Shown piece after piece: positions 10,502-20,115 of a stretch of 64,000 nt of DNA. The DNA is from Histomonas meleagridis (taxonomy: Eukaryota; Parabasalia; Tritrichomonadida; Dientamoebidae). A program made the translations under genes and the position numbers. The DNA is taken from contig WSYJ01000013.1 in the NCBI GenBank assembly GCA_020186115.1, positions 707,421 to 771,420 on the forward strand. Direction: 5' to 3'. The first letter of the stretch is position 1, and the number at the start of each line of letters is the position of its first letter. The notes beneath the pieces were generated by a model that worked only from the letters and a program-made list of their open reading frames with translations, was not told where the DNA came from and searched no databases.

Positions 10502-10861
10502 GCTATTCATGTAATATATATTTTTAAAAATATTATCATAAATTTTTTCTTGCTCTATTTTCTATAGAATATTTGCCTTTGCACATATGAAAATTTTGAT
10601 TATCAGAAAGATTTTAACGAGATCAAGTAAATTTTTTTCTAATTAGGGTCAATATTTCATTATAAACTCATATAATATACATGAAATTCAACGAATTTTA
10701 TTCCAAATATTCATATGCAACTTGGAGCGTGTGGGCGAATTTGACTTGTTTTAACTCATCGCTCAAAAGTGCTTTTGAATTGTTTATTTTTATAAATTGA
10801 ATGCTTTTCCATTTCTGCCCACTTGAGGGCATTTTTTCATTTCACAACTAGAATTTGTTTT
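10502..10861. other. Intergenic region
   Basis: AT-rich spacer between two plus-strand genes. A TCATTTCAC motif at about 10,839 is a plausible initiator for the small gene downstream. Nothing else stands out. Confidence 0.5.
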
Positions 10862-11134
10862 ATGGAAGAATTTGAGATTACTGTACTTGGAACACCTTAT
10901 GTATGGAAACCAATTATCGAATATTTAGAAAAAAAGAACCCAAACAAAGAAATAAATGAACACGAAGAAGGTGATATTTTTTATTGTATAACGAAATGTT
11001 TACTGAACTTTCACAAACAAAACAGTAATTCGAAATTATTTACTACAAAAATATTTATTCATATTAGTGACTTCTTGAATATTCTTTGCATTTCCATTTG
11101 TGACGTAATGAACATATATGCCGATTCCAAATAA
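10862..11134 (+). CDS. Small hypothetical protein
   Basis: A 90-residue ORF from ATG 10,862 (an upstream non-ATG extension to 10,823 looks non-coding). It is acidic in the middle (EINEHEEGDIF) and more hydrophobic toward the C-terminus (FIHISDFLNILCISICDV), where one membrane-associated helix is possible. No family is recognised. The stop codon lies 30 bp from the 3' end of the convergent VPS13-like gene. Confidence 0.45.
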   Translation: MEEFEITVLGTPYVWKPIIEYLEKKNPNKEINEHEEGDIFYCITKCLLNFHKQNSNSKLFTTKIFIHISDFLNILCISICDVMNIYADSK

Positions 11135-11164
11135 CTTTTATTTCTACCTCGAAACGCAATTGAC

Positions 11165-14100
11165 TTAATGGAATAAGTTATACTTTTTACTTTTGAAAGT
11201 AATTTTCAATTCATTTTTGGACATATTTATGTTTACGATATTTCCGATTAATTCTTTTTCCAAAATTTTTGATACCTTTAAATCCATTATATAAATGTTT
11301 GTACATGTTATACAAAGGAAATTACTTTTGTTTTTGATCATTACTTTAATTTGATTTATTACACTTGTTGAAATTAATTTTTGTGCATTCGCAACATTAT
11401 CATTATAAACGTTAATTCTATTTTCTAAATATGCTCTCATTGGTCGTGATTGTTTTATATTTTCCATTGATTGTAATTTCTTCATTTTATCAATCGAAAG
11501 TTCAGTTATAACACCTGCCAAACCTACTCCATAACTATAGCATGGAATTTCTTTAATTTTAATTCCAATGTTTTTATTATTGTTTTGAATACCCTTTATA
11601 ATTGATGTAATATTTAAATTATTTTCATTAATTTGTTCAATAATTTGATTCATAATTTCATTAGAAAAATATTTGTGCGTCACTTTTCTGTTATCGTACT
11701 CATCGTTAACCGTCCGGCTAAATATAAATATTTCACTTGTTAATTCACTTTTAAGTGATGAAATGTTTAATTGTTTCGCAATTATTGAAGTAACTTTAAA
11801 CGCATTTAATATAGCACCACTCGCTCCAAGCATTTGTATTATTTTATTTAACATTTCTCGTTTATAATCATCTGCGAATTTATTAATTAATGATTCAATT
11901 TGATCAACTAAGTTCGAAACAAAAATTCCTGGAATTATAATTTCTTTGGAATTTATTGGTATCAAGTTAATGTATTTATAAAAACTTGGTGTCTTACCAT
12001 AAAAAGAAGGTCTTTTACTTGATCCTTCGAAAGAAACGACAAGGAAAATTGGACTTATTTCGAGCCAATTTATATTAATTAAAGAAATTGATTTTGTTTT
12101 TATAGTTTTTGCAGGTTGAATTGTTTTCTTTTTATTAATTTTCTTGAATAAACTTATGATATATATTAAGTCAGTAATGAAACCTGAATTAATATTTATG
12201 TCGATTCTTTGTAATTTTAATGATATGAATTTAAATGATGATAAAAATGGTACATCATTTGGACATATGCATTGTAATGATACAAATGGTTCATTATTAT
12301 CATTTCTTCCATATAAAATTGTGGAATTATTTTTCGTTGTTGGTAATTGATCATCGATTTGTATGTTCTTTAATGCAAATTTTACAGATGTATCATTTTC
12401 ACTTTGTAGAATCGATGTCGTAATTTCATTTAATGTTAATAAAAGAAATTCTTTCATTTGTTGATCGATAATCGAAATGAAAATTTTATTAATTTGGATA
12501 TCAAATGAAAATTTCGGAGTTGTTAATTGTATATTTTCATTTGTGTTATCATTATATGTAATAATTACCATTCGAGTGCCAATTGCATTTGGTTTAATTT
12601 GAATGTAAATTGGTTTTCCTTTATATTCTTTGTCCATTTTAATAAGTTGTGTATCTTCGATTAATGATATGTTATAATTACAATTATCAAATAAGATTTG
12701 CATTGATGGATAAGCAAATGGTTCATCAAACGCAAAAATCGAAGTGGAATTTGGTAATACTTCAAATGGTTTGAAACAAATAAATTGAAATGCAAATATT
12801 AATGTATCCAATTCATTGACAATTGTTATTGGAGTAGGGAATTGTATTGGATTAAACTTAATGATATAACCCGTTTCTGATTTAGTTACATCAAGTTCCA
12901 TAAAAATACTTTTCTTTGTGTTTTGAACTCTGAAAACGGTTTTTCTGGGTTCAAATATTGAAATTACAGGGTAGGTCAAAAAACCGTCGACTTTTATATA
13001 GTAATAACCGTTTTTGGGAACAGTTGTTATTAAAAACTCTGAATTTGGATTGCATACGATTGAATTGCCGATGGTTTTTCCTTTGAATTTGTCATTTGCC
13101 ACATCATTCATAACTTTATTCGGATCAAAATTCGGTAATTCATCAGTTGGTAAAAGAGAAAATTGAACGTCTAAGTTATTAATAATTTTAATTGATGAAA
13201 AGAAAGTTAAAATTACTGTTTCATAATTGTGACTTAAATTATAAGTTATTGGTACAAATAACTTTTTGTTGTTACAAGAAGGTAATAATAAAGTCGAATA
13301 ACCAGAATGACTACAATCAATAATTTCATTTGATTCATTTGATATACTCATTGCTTTAATTTTAATTTTTAATGATTTGTTTTCTTCATTTAGAAATATT
13401 GATTCAGGGCAATAATTATTATTTGCTGAATTTGGTTGAATTAATATTTCATTATTAATGTACAAAAGTAAATTCGATTCATTATATATAATACATGGTG
13501 TATATATTATTATTGACATTTCTTCTTCATTTCTTTCGATGAAGTAAAGAATTGTTTCGAATTTATTTGTCTTTGAATTAAATATTTCAAAGCTTTCAAA
13601 CGTTTCACTCGAAAAATCGATTTTAACATTTGTCCAATTCTTTCCATCATTTGATATCTTTAATTTCATTATGTCTTTAGTTATAACATCTTCATAAAAT
13701 ATATCATTTTTACCATACGATTTTATCGTAATCGGAATATCATTATCAGTTTTACGGATATAAATATGATAAGGTAAATGGTTCTTAATATTCCATTGTG
13801 ATTTTATAGAAAATACTTTAATTCCTGATGATGTATCAATATAAGAAGTTTTGATACAATTAAATACAGTTTCCGATGTAATAACTTGAAATATTTCAGA
13901 TTTATCATTTAAACAAGAAATCCCAAATAAATTATATTTCTTAGATAATGTATATATACTTGGAATGATTGTATAATAATTAGTTTTATTAGGTGATGAT
14001 ATAAATAATGGAAATCGTTTCTTGGGATTTAAAAAACCTAATTTTTTAAGTGCTTTAGTTTGTTCATCTTTAATATATAGATCAAATGGAATTGAAATTT

Positions 14101-17068
14101 TATTTTCGATTTGTATTGGACTTTGAAGTTTTATTAATGTCGAACCTTTATAAGGAATTTTTATTACACAAATTGTTATATTATTTGAAGTTATATAAGT
14201 TGGATAAGAAATTATATCAAACGAAAATTTAAATTGTATATTTTTATATTTAAATTCAATAAGATTTGAATCGTTTTTAGTTATTGGAAGTATTTCTTGT
14301 GGTAATAATTTGAGATCAACTCCTTGTTCTTTAATGAGTATAAATGTATCAAGTTCATTTGTTATTGATAATGACGAATGTTCTAAATATTTAGAAGTAA
14401 ACATTCGTTGTGAATTATTTATTTGTGATTTTAATAATTTTATAATTTTTTGTAATCTTAAAACAGTAAAAATTGGCAAATTAATATTAAAGTTATCTAA
14501 AATTTTCAATTGCATTTGTATAATGTCATTTATTAAGACGAATATAAATGATAAATGAAATGGTTCAATGATATAATCAAAAGAACCTGTAACATTATTA
14601 AAGAATTCTAAATAAGGAGAAAAGTTAATAATATATGCTGTCGATGTTGAATTCTTTGCAATATTTGTATTAATTTCTGGAATAGTAAATTGAAGTATTG
14701 GTATAATCGACGATTTTAATGATCGATTATCTTCACATAAAATAATTTGAATCGGGTCGAATGACGTTATGTTAATTGCTTTTATTTGTATCATTTGTTT
14801 TTCTGTAGTTTTTTCATATGAAAATGTTTTCAATTCAATTGTTTCCTTTATTGAATCAAAGATTTGTTTAAATAATAAAATATCAAAAACAGAAATTTGG
14901 ATACTTAAGTTATCTATATTTGTATCAATTGAAATTCCTTTTTCATTTTTAGTGAAATTAATTTTAAACCCAAAGTTTGATATTATTGGTGAATAATTTT
15001 GATTTATCATTGGATTAGTTACTAAAACAGAAAAGTTTCCAGATATTATTGTTAATTTTTTAGCTGACATTTCTAAAAGTAAACTAAAAGTTATATTTAA
15101 ATTCATATTCTCTTTTGGATTTAATGAAGAAGGTATAATAATATTAATCACTGGGATATTCGATATAATTTTAATTGGTAAACTTCGAAATGATTCTAAT
15201 GAATATTTTGATTTTGGTTGATTTTCATTTACTAAAGTTTTAGTGTTTGTTGTAGTTAATTCTAATAAAGGTGATGACATTATAAATGTAATAATTGATG
15301 TAATAAATTGATAATCAAAATAAATTTGGAACTTTGATAGTGTAAAATATAATTGTTTCTCTTTATATTGCATATTAATTAAAGAATCTTCAGTTAGTGT
15401 TTGAATTATTGGAATAGATTTACCATCTTTAGATAAAACATTAACTTTAGATACAATTAAATTTATTATTTCATTTGAATAATTTAAGTCAATTCTTGTT
15501 AATAAAAATGATAAAATTGGATCATTAGCCATTAACATTAAAATTTGTAAGTCATCTAATTGTATTTCAAACTTAAATGGAATTTTCGGTAATTTAAAAT
15601 CATTACTATTGTTAAACTTTGGTAATTTATCAATATCAAATAATAAACAATTAATTATAGTTGATGCAAATAAATGTGAATACATAATTTGTATCTTTTT
15701 TATATTAAAAATCATATTAATATCTTCAATTTTAATTTTGTCTTCTTCATTTTCTATTTCATCAAATGGTAATGAAAGTATATAATCATAATTTACTAAA
15801 TTTTTCTCATTTTCTTTTAAGAATGAACATAAATTAATTCCTGAAATTTCTATAACTGGTTGACTTTTCTGATAAATCATTGAAACTATAATACTTCCAA
15901 TGTTTAATGCTAATAATTTATAATTCATATTAAATGCAATTTTAGTTGTAGGAATATTAACTTCTAAATATGTTTTAGTATTGTTTACTTGTGGAAGTAT
16001 ATTTAATTGTATTCCTTCCAATATAAAATCGACATTTAACATTGGTATATTTAATGGTTCTTTCTTTGTATTATTATTATTATTTTGTTGATTGAAAAAT
16101 TCATTTGGTATTAAACTTTTGAGATATTCAACAATTGTAAATATATATGAAAGTGATATATTACTTATAATTTTTGGTATTCGTGTAAATAAATTATTAT
16201 TTTGGATCTTGAATTGTAATTGTTTAAACTCAAGAACTTTTTGCTCAATAAAATCTGTTTCAATATTAATTCCATTTGTATTAAAATCAACTTCAATTTC
16301 ATCAGATTTACTCAATGTTAATGAAGTTTCATCTATAAATAAATTAATTAAATTATTAAGTTCTTTCATTATTGTAATATTTATTGGTTTTAATTCTAAA
16401 TTAGCTTTTAATGAATTATTATTATTATTTTTAACATTTTGATTTGTATTTATATTTAATGGGAATTTAAATTGTAATATCCATGAAATTAACTTTTCTT
16501 TGATATTTATATTACATTCGGGAATTTTCATTAATATTTCTTGGCCATTATTATCGGAACCAATTTCAACATAAATTTTATCATTAATATCAATGAAATT
16601 ATTTTCATCATAATAAATTCCTTTAATTCCATTAATATTAACAGAAAAAACAATGATTGATCCAAACAAAAATATTCCTAATGAAATATTATGTAAAGAA
16701 ATAGTTGAAATTATATTTTTATCATTATCTAATAACGAAACTTTTACACTTTTAATATTAGCTCCAACTTGAATTCTATTAGGAATTGATATTAACTCAC
16801 GAAGCTTTGATATAAATTGAATGATATCTGGTACATAAACAAGAATTGGATTAATATCTTCTGGAATGATTGCAAGTTCAATATCAATTGGAACATTTAA
16901 TGGATTTGGAATATCAAGTGGAATACTTAAGTTAAATGGTTTTAATATATAATTGTTTTCATGATAAATTGAAACATTTTTAATTTCAATGTTTGATGAA
17001 TTCTCATTAATTTCGATGGAATTTATACCAACATTTAAAAGTTCTTTTGTATCTTTCATTTCAAACAT
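11165..17068 (-). CDS. VPS13-like lipid-transfer protein, C-terminal 1,967 residues (separated by a frame break)
   Basis: This frame continues the VPS13-type protein begun at 19,338. It contains repeated beta-strand segments of the bridge-like lipid-transfer rod, a central region resembling the VPS13 adaptor-binding/SHR-BD domain (around NPNSEFLITTVPKNGYYYIK and FEPRKTVFR), and a C-terminal region with GVGLAGVITELS, a basic RPMRAYLENR stretch, a helix and a final PH-like set of strands (NFLCITCTNIYIMD). VPS13 proteins bridge membranes and move bulk glycerolipids between organelles. The nominal ATG at 17,068 is probably not a real start: sequence just upstream in the same phase continues the family pattern, and a 14-bp tandem duplication at 17,079-17,106 explains the break. 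Confidence 0.8.
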   Translation of the reverse strand: MFEMKDTKELLNVGINSIEINENSSNIEIKNVSIYHENNYILKPFNLSIPLDIPNPLNVPIDIELAIIPEDINPILVYVPDIIQFISKLRELISIPNRIQVGANIKSVKVSLLDNDKNIISTISLHNISLGIFLFGSIIVFSVNINGIKGIYYDENNFIDINDKIYVEIGSDNNGQEILMKIPECNINIKEKLISWILQFKFPLNINTNQNVKNNNNNSLKANLELKPINITIMKELNNLINLFIDETSLTLSKSDEIEVDFNTNGINIETDFIEQKVLEFKQLQFKIQNNNLFTRIPKIISNISLSYIFTIVEYLKSLIPNEFFNQQNNNNNTKKEPLNIPMLNVDFILEGIQLNILPQVNNTKTYLEVNIPTTKIAFNMNYKLLALNIGSIIVSMIYQKSQPVIEISGINLCSFLKENEKNLVNYDYILSLPFDEIENEEDKIKIEDINMIFNIKKIQIMYSHLFASTIINCLLFDIDKLPKFNNSNDFKLPKIPFKFEIQLDDLQILMLMANDPILSFLLTRIDLNYSNEIINLIVSKVNVLSKDGKSIPIIQTLTEDSLINMQYKEKQLYFTLSKFQIYFDYQFITSIITFIMSSPLLELTTTNTKTLVNENQPKSKYSLESFRSLPIKIISNIPVINIIIPSSLNPKENMNLNITFSLLLEMSAKKLTIISGNFSVLVTNPMINQNYSPIISNFGFKINFTKNEKGISIDTNIDNLSIQISVFDILLFKQIFDSIKETIELKTFSYEKTTEKQMIQIKAINITSFDPIQIILCEDNRSLKSSIIPILQFTIPEINTNIAKNSTSTAYIINFSPYLEFFNNVTGSFDYIIEPFHLSFIFVLINDIIQMQLKILDNFNINLPIFTVLRLQKIIKLLKSQINNSQRMFTSKYLEHSSLSITNELDTFILIKEQGVDLKLLPQEILPITKNDSNLIEFKYKNIQFKFSFDIISYPTYITSNNITICVIKIPYKGSTLIKLQSPIQIENKISIPFDLYIKDEQTKALKKLGFLNPKKRFPLFISSPNKTNYYTIIPSIYTLSKKYNLFGISCLNDKSEIFQVITSETVFNCIKTSYIDTSSGIKVFSIKSQWNIKNHLPYHIYIRKTDNDIPITIKSYGKNDIFYEDVITKDIMKLKISNDGKNWTNVKIDFSSETFESFEIFNSKTNKFETILYFIERNEEEMSIIIYTPCIIYNESNLLLYINNEILIQPNSANNNYCPESIFLNEENKSLKIKIKAMSISNESNEIIDCSHSGYSTLLLPSCNNKKLFVPITYNLSHNYETVILTFFSSIKIINNLDVQFSLLPTDELPNFDPNKVMNDVANDKFKGKTIGNSIVCNPNSEFLITTVPKNGYYYIKVDGFLTYPVISIFEPRKTVFRVQNTKKSIFMELDVTKSETGYIIKFNPIQFPTPITIVNELDTLIFAFQFICFKPFEVLPNSTSIFAFDEPFAYPSMQILFDNCNYNISLIEDTQLIKMDKEYKGKPIYIQIKPNAIGTRMVIITYNDNTNENIQLTTPKFSFDIQINKIFISIIDQQMKEFLLLTLNEITTSILQSENDTSVKFALKNIQIDDQLPTTKNNSTILYGRNDNNEPFVSLQCICPNDVPFLSSFKFISLKLQRIDININSGFITDLIYIISLFKKINKKKTIQPAKTIKTKSISLININWLEISPIFLVVSFEGSSKRPSFYGKTPSFYKYINLIPINSKEIIIPGIFVSNLVDQIESLINKFADDYKREMLNKIIQMLGASGAILNAFKVTSIIAKQLNISSLKSELTSEIFIFSRTVNDEYDNRKVTHKYFSNEIMNQIIEQINENNLNITSIIKGIQNNNKNIGIKIKEIPCYSYGVGLAGVITELSIDKMKKLQSMENIKQSRPMRAYLENRINVYNDNVANAQKLISTSVINQIKVMIKNKSNFLCITCTNIYIMDLKVSKILEKELIGNIVNINMSKNELKITFKSKKYNLFH

Positions 17069-19338
17069 TACATTTTTAACATTAACAATAATACATTAAC
17101 AATAATATTTTGCTTTATAATTTCATTCTTATTTATGATTTCATTTTGTTGATTTGTAACTTTATTTTGTTGTTTCTTAAATTTTGAAATTACTTTTAAT
17201 AATGAATCAATATAATTTAATATCCAATTATATGAATCAAATAACAAATAACCATGTGGATTATCAACATTAATTTGAATTGTTTGGATATTATTTCCTT
17301 TTATAAACTTAAATTTAATCTTTTTTTGGATTTCGAATAATAATTTTTTCATATGATCAATTTGTATTGAGTCAATTTTAAAATTCAAATTTAAATTTTC
17401 TTTTTCATATGTTATTTTTGGATTTATTTTATTTATTGATAATTCCATTTGTTTATCAGATTTTCCGTCATTTAAAATAACATTCATATTTGGAATTGAA
17501 GCATTTAATTCTAATTTATTATCACCAAATATAAATATATGTTTTGTAGAACTTTTTTGTTGAAACACTGCTAAATTTGTAATACTTTGAATAGCTTTTA
17601 ACAAAGATAAAATATTTGTTTGTACCAAATTTAATGAAAATCCATCAACTGAAAAATTAACAAATAAATCAGTTGAAATATTTTGATTAGATATATTTAA
17701 TAATATATTAGTATGTATGTTATTACTTTTGAACAATTCAATTTTATTAGCAAGTAAAAACTTTAATGAAAATATTAAAATAAAATTAATTGGTTCTATT
17801 GTTTTATCAGTATTTTGTATTTCATTTGTTGTTAATACAAAATTATCAAGTTGAAATTCAATCGATTCATTCGAATATGGGATTTCTATTTCAAATGATG
17901 GAATACTTAATTTAATTAAACAATTTTTTAATATTTTCAATAACTGAATTTTTTTACCAAACTCAAAAATAGCAACTTTTTCTTGTTTCATAAATAAAAA
18001 CGCCGAAAAAAAGTCGATTGTGTTATATATAGTATTAATATCAATAATGAATTTAATTGGTGAAACATCCAAAGTAATTTTTGTTACACTGTTTTCTGCT
18101 GAAGGTATAACACAATTACCTATTAAGAAATTCGAATTTTCTAACATTTTGACATGATTTATCATTCCTTTATCATTTGGTGATTCAAGTAAAAGTTCAT
18201 TTATCGTAAGATCTATTGATGTTTCTTTTGATTGACCTTTTAATGTTGAAATAAATTCTCGCATTTCAATTCTAATAATTGGATTATTATTATCATCTTT
18301 CATTTCAGCTAGAATATCTTCAATATGTATTTTTAGTTTTAATTGCTTTATTGAAAAAATAAATTCCTTTGCACGATTAACATTGTCAAGACATTTCCTT
18401 GCAAGCTTATCTAAGAATACTGTTGTAGTTTCTTCAATTTCAGTATTTTTACTATAATTATTCTTATTTTCTTTTGCATTTATTTTGGCATAATTCTTGA
18501 TTTCTTGCATTAACGTTGCAATCTTAGCTAAGTAGCAACATTGAGTATAATCAAGACTTAGAAATATGATGGGAAGGAAAACGTTTAGCTCATTTATAAA
18601 TTCGATGTCGACATCTTGATGCGAATGAAAAAGTGTTAAACTTAATGTAATTGGCTTAATAAGAAATTGGTGTTGACTAGTGATTTGATCTTCCATTACT
18701 TTTTCAAAGTTATTGGTAGGAATTTGTTTGGATGGCGTGTCAAAATAGATTGCAAGCCCTTCAATTGAAATTTCTTTCCGAACATAATTATTGTGTATCA
18801 CTCCATTAACAATATTACCTTCGTCATCAATCGTTCTTAAATTGATTGTATTGATGATGAAACCAAATGCAACAATAGAATTATCAATTTTAAATTCTAT
18901 CCTAACGTGAATGTTTTCAACTTGAACTTGTATGCCATCAATCATATTTTCAAAAAGTTTTTGAAATAAAGATTTTAATTTACTTGGAGATGCATTTTTT
19001 TTCTTGGCACTTAAAGCTTTGATCTCTGCTTGCAGGTCTCGTTTTCCGGCGATTTCTTTATTAAATTGAAGGTTGATAAAGACATTTTTAATTAAAGCTT
19101 TTGTTGGATTATTGGCGAGAGACTTTGAGTTCCATGGTAAATAAAGATCAATATCTCCAATTGTTCCATTAAGGACAGTGAGTGGAATGAGCTGTGAAGT
19201 GAATGCTGTTGATAATAATTTGATATTTTTTAGTTCTATATGAAATATTCCATTTATGCTTTTCTCTTTAATTTGGTTTTTTGGGATTTCTATATATTTG
19301 CTGGTGAATAAATTGATGATTTTTGTGATTAAGCCCAT
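17068..19338 (-). CDS. VPS13-like lipid-transfer protein, N-terminal 756 residues
   Basis: The ORF starts with MGLITKIINLFTSKYI and has a typical chorein/VPS13 N-terminal domain: amphipathic start helix, then IELKNIKLLSTAF, PLTVLNGTIGDIDLYLPW and an IKNVFINLQ strand, matching the lipid-groove entrance of VPS13 and ATG2. Strand-rich repeats follow. The frame ends at TAA 17,068-17,070 soon after a 14-bp tandem duplication; without one copy the reading would pass directly into the next ORF, giving about 2,720 residues. As written, the product would be truncated and soluble. The ATG is preceded by TCAATTCC about 35 nt upstream, a weak initiator candidate. The gene is convergent with the small ORF at 10,862. 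Confidence 0.8.
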   Translation of the reverse strand: MGLITKIINLFTSKYIEIPKNQIKEKSINGIFHIELKNIKLLSTAFTSQLIPLTVLNGTIGDIDLYLPWNSKSLANNPTKALIKNVFINLQFNKEIAGKRDLQAEIKALSAKKKNASPSKLKSLFQKLFENMIDGIQVQVENIHVRIEFKIDNSIVAFGFIINTINLRTIDDEGNIVNGVIHNNYVRKEISIEGLAIYFDTPSKQIPTNNFEKVMEDQITSQHQFLIKPITLSLTLFHSHQDVDIEFINELNVFLPIIFLSLDYTQCCYLAKIATLMQEIKNYAKINAKENKNNYSKNTEIEETTTVFLDKLARKCLDNVNRAKEFIFSIKQLKLKIHIEDILAEMKDDNNNPIIRIEMREFISTLKGQSKETSIDLTINELLLESPNDKGMINHVKMLENSNFLIGNCVIPSAENSVTKITLDVSPIKFIIDINTIYNTIDFFSAFLFMKQEKVAIFEFGKKIQLLKILKNCLIKLSIPSFEIEIPYSNESIEFQLDNFVLTTNEIQNTDKTIEPINFILIFSLKFLLANKIELFKSNNIHTNILLNISNQNISTDLFVNFSVDGFSLNLVQTNILSLLKAIQSITNLAVFQQKSSTKHIFIFGDNKLELNASIPNMNVILNDGKSDKQMELSINKINPKITYEKENLNLNFKIDSIQIDHMKKLLFEIQKKIKFKFIKGNNIQTIQINVDNPHGYLLFDSYNWILNYIDSLLKVISKFKKQQNKVTNQQNEIINKNEIIKQNIIVNVLLLMLKM
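17079..17106. repeat. 14-bp perfect tandem duplication breaking the VPS13-like gene
   Basis: ACATTAACAATAAT occurs twice in direct succession (17,079-17,092 and 17,093-17,106). Fourteen bases are not a multiple of three, so the second copy shifts the frame exactly where the two long ORFs meet. Confidence 0.95.
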
Positions 19339-19552
19339 TGCAAATTTTTTTTGATGGCAAAAATTGGAATTGAATGCAATTCAATTCATAATTTCTGAAG
19401 TTTATACCTCCAGAAAAAAGTTATCCGCGAACGCGCACTTTTCTTATTTCTGGATTGGAAACAACATTTAAATAATCAATAAGCTTTTGCTATTTTCACT
19501 GAGTCTGTTTATTGATCTCAAGCCAGGATTGTTTTTTTCGATTAAATTATGC

Positions 19553-20044
19553 ACTTCTGTCATGTTCTTCATTGAAAAAAACAAAATTGTGTCACAATTC
19601 CGAGTTCAGTCAAATCGATTGGGAATTATGCCTTTTACGTTTGTGATGAATTAGAGGAATCACCATTAAAGAAGGTTCGGAAATAGTTGGCAAATGTGCA
19701 TTGCAGAATTCTGTAGTTCATTGAATAACATGACAATTCCGAGCTCAGTCAAAGAAATGTGGTATGCTATATTTACTTGTTGTGATGAATTAGAGACAGT
19801 CATTTTTAAAGAAGGCGTGAATAATGCTGGGAGTCATTCATTTAAATCATGTCCTTCATTGAAAAGCATCACAATTCCCGGCACAGTCACAGAAATTTGT
19901 GCCTTTGCATTTGAACCATTGAAAAAGATCGGAATTCCGAATGCCGTGTTTTTGATTACGTCATTGATTGCTGGAATAATTATTCTTACAAGAAGAAAAA
20001 ATCAAAACAACAATTTGCTTTGCATGTGCTTGATGGAAGATTAA
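19553..20044 (+). pseudogene. BspA-like leucine-rich-repeat surface protein, 3' relic
   Basis: The sequence encodes about five Treponema-type (LRR_5/BspA) repeats with the family phrases TIPSSVKSIGNYAF, CDELE, TIPSSVKEMWYAIF and SITIPGTVTEICAFAF. A C-terminal transmembrane helix (FLITSLIAGIIIL) and a basic stop-transfer tail (TRRKNQ) follow, as in trichomonad surface BspA proteins. The 5' part has no start codon or signal peptide, and the frame shifts near 19,650-19,690, so only the membrane-anchored end remains. Residues 19,694-20,044 are open but are unlikely to be expressed as a functional adhesin. Confidence 0.7.
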
Positions 20045-20115
20045 CTACAAATTAAAGTTGTGCAGCTTGCGATATAGGGGACAAGCAAAGATTGACCTAT
20101 CGAATTTCATTATAT

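Noticed and set aside
11673..16442. Several plus-strand ORFs of 60-116 codons opposite the VPS13-like gene
   Set aside because: They are antisense shadows of a long AT-rich coding sequence, hydrophobic in the way antisense of Asn/Ile/Lys-rich genes always is.
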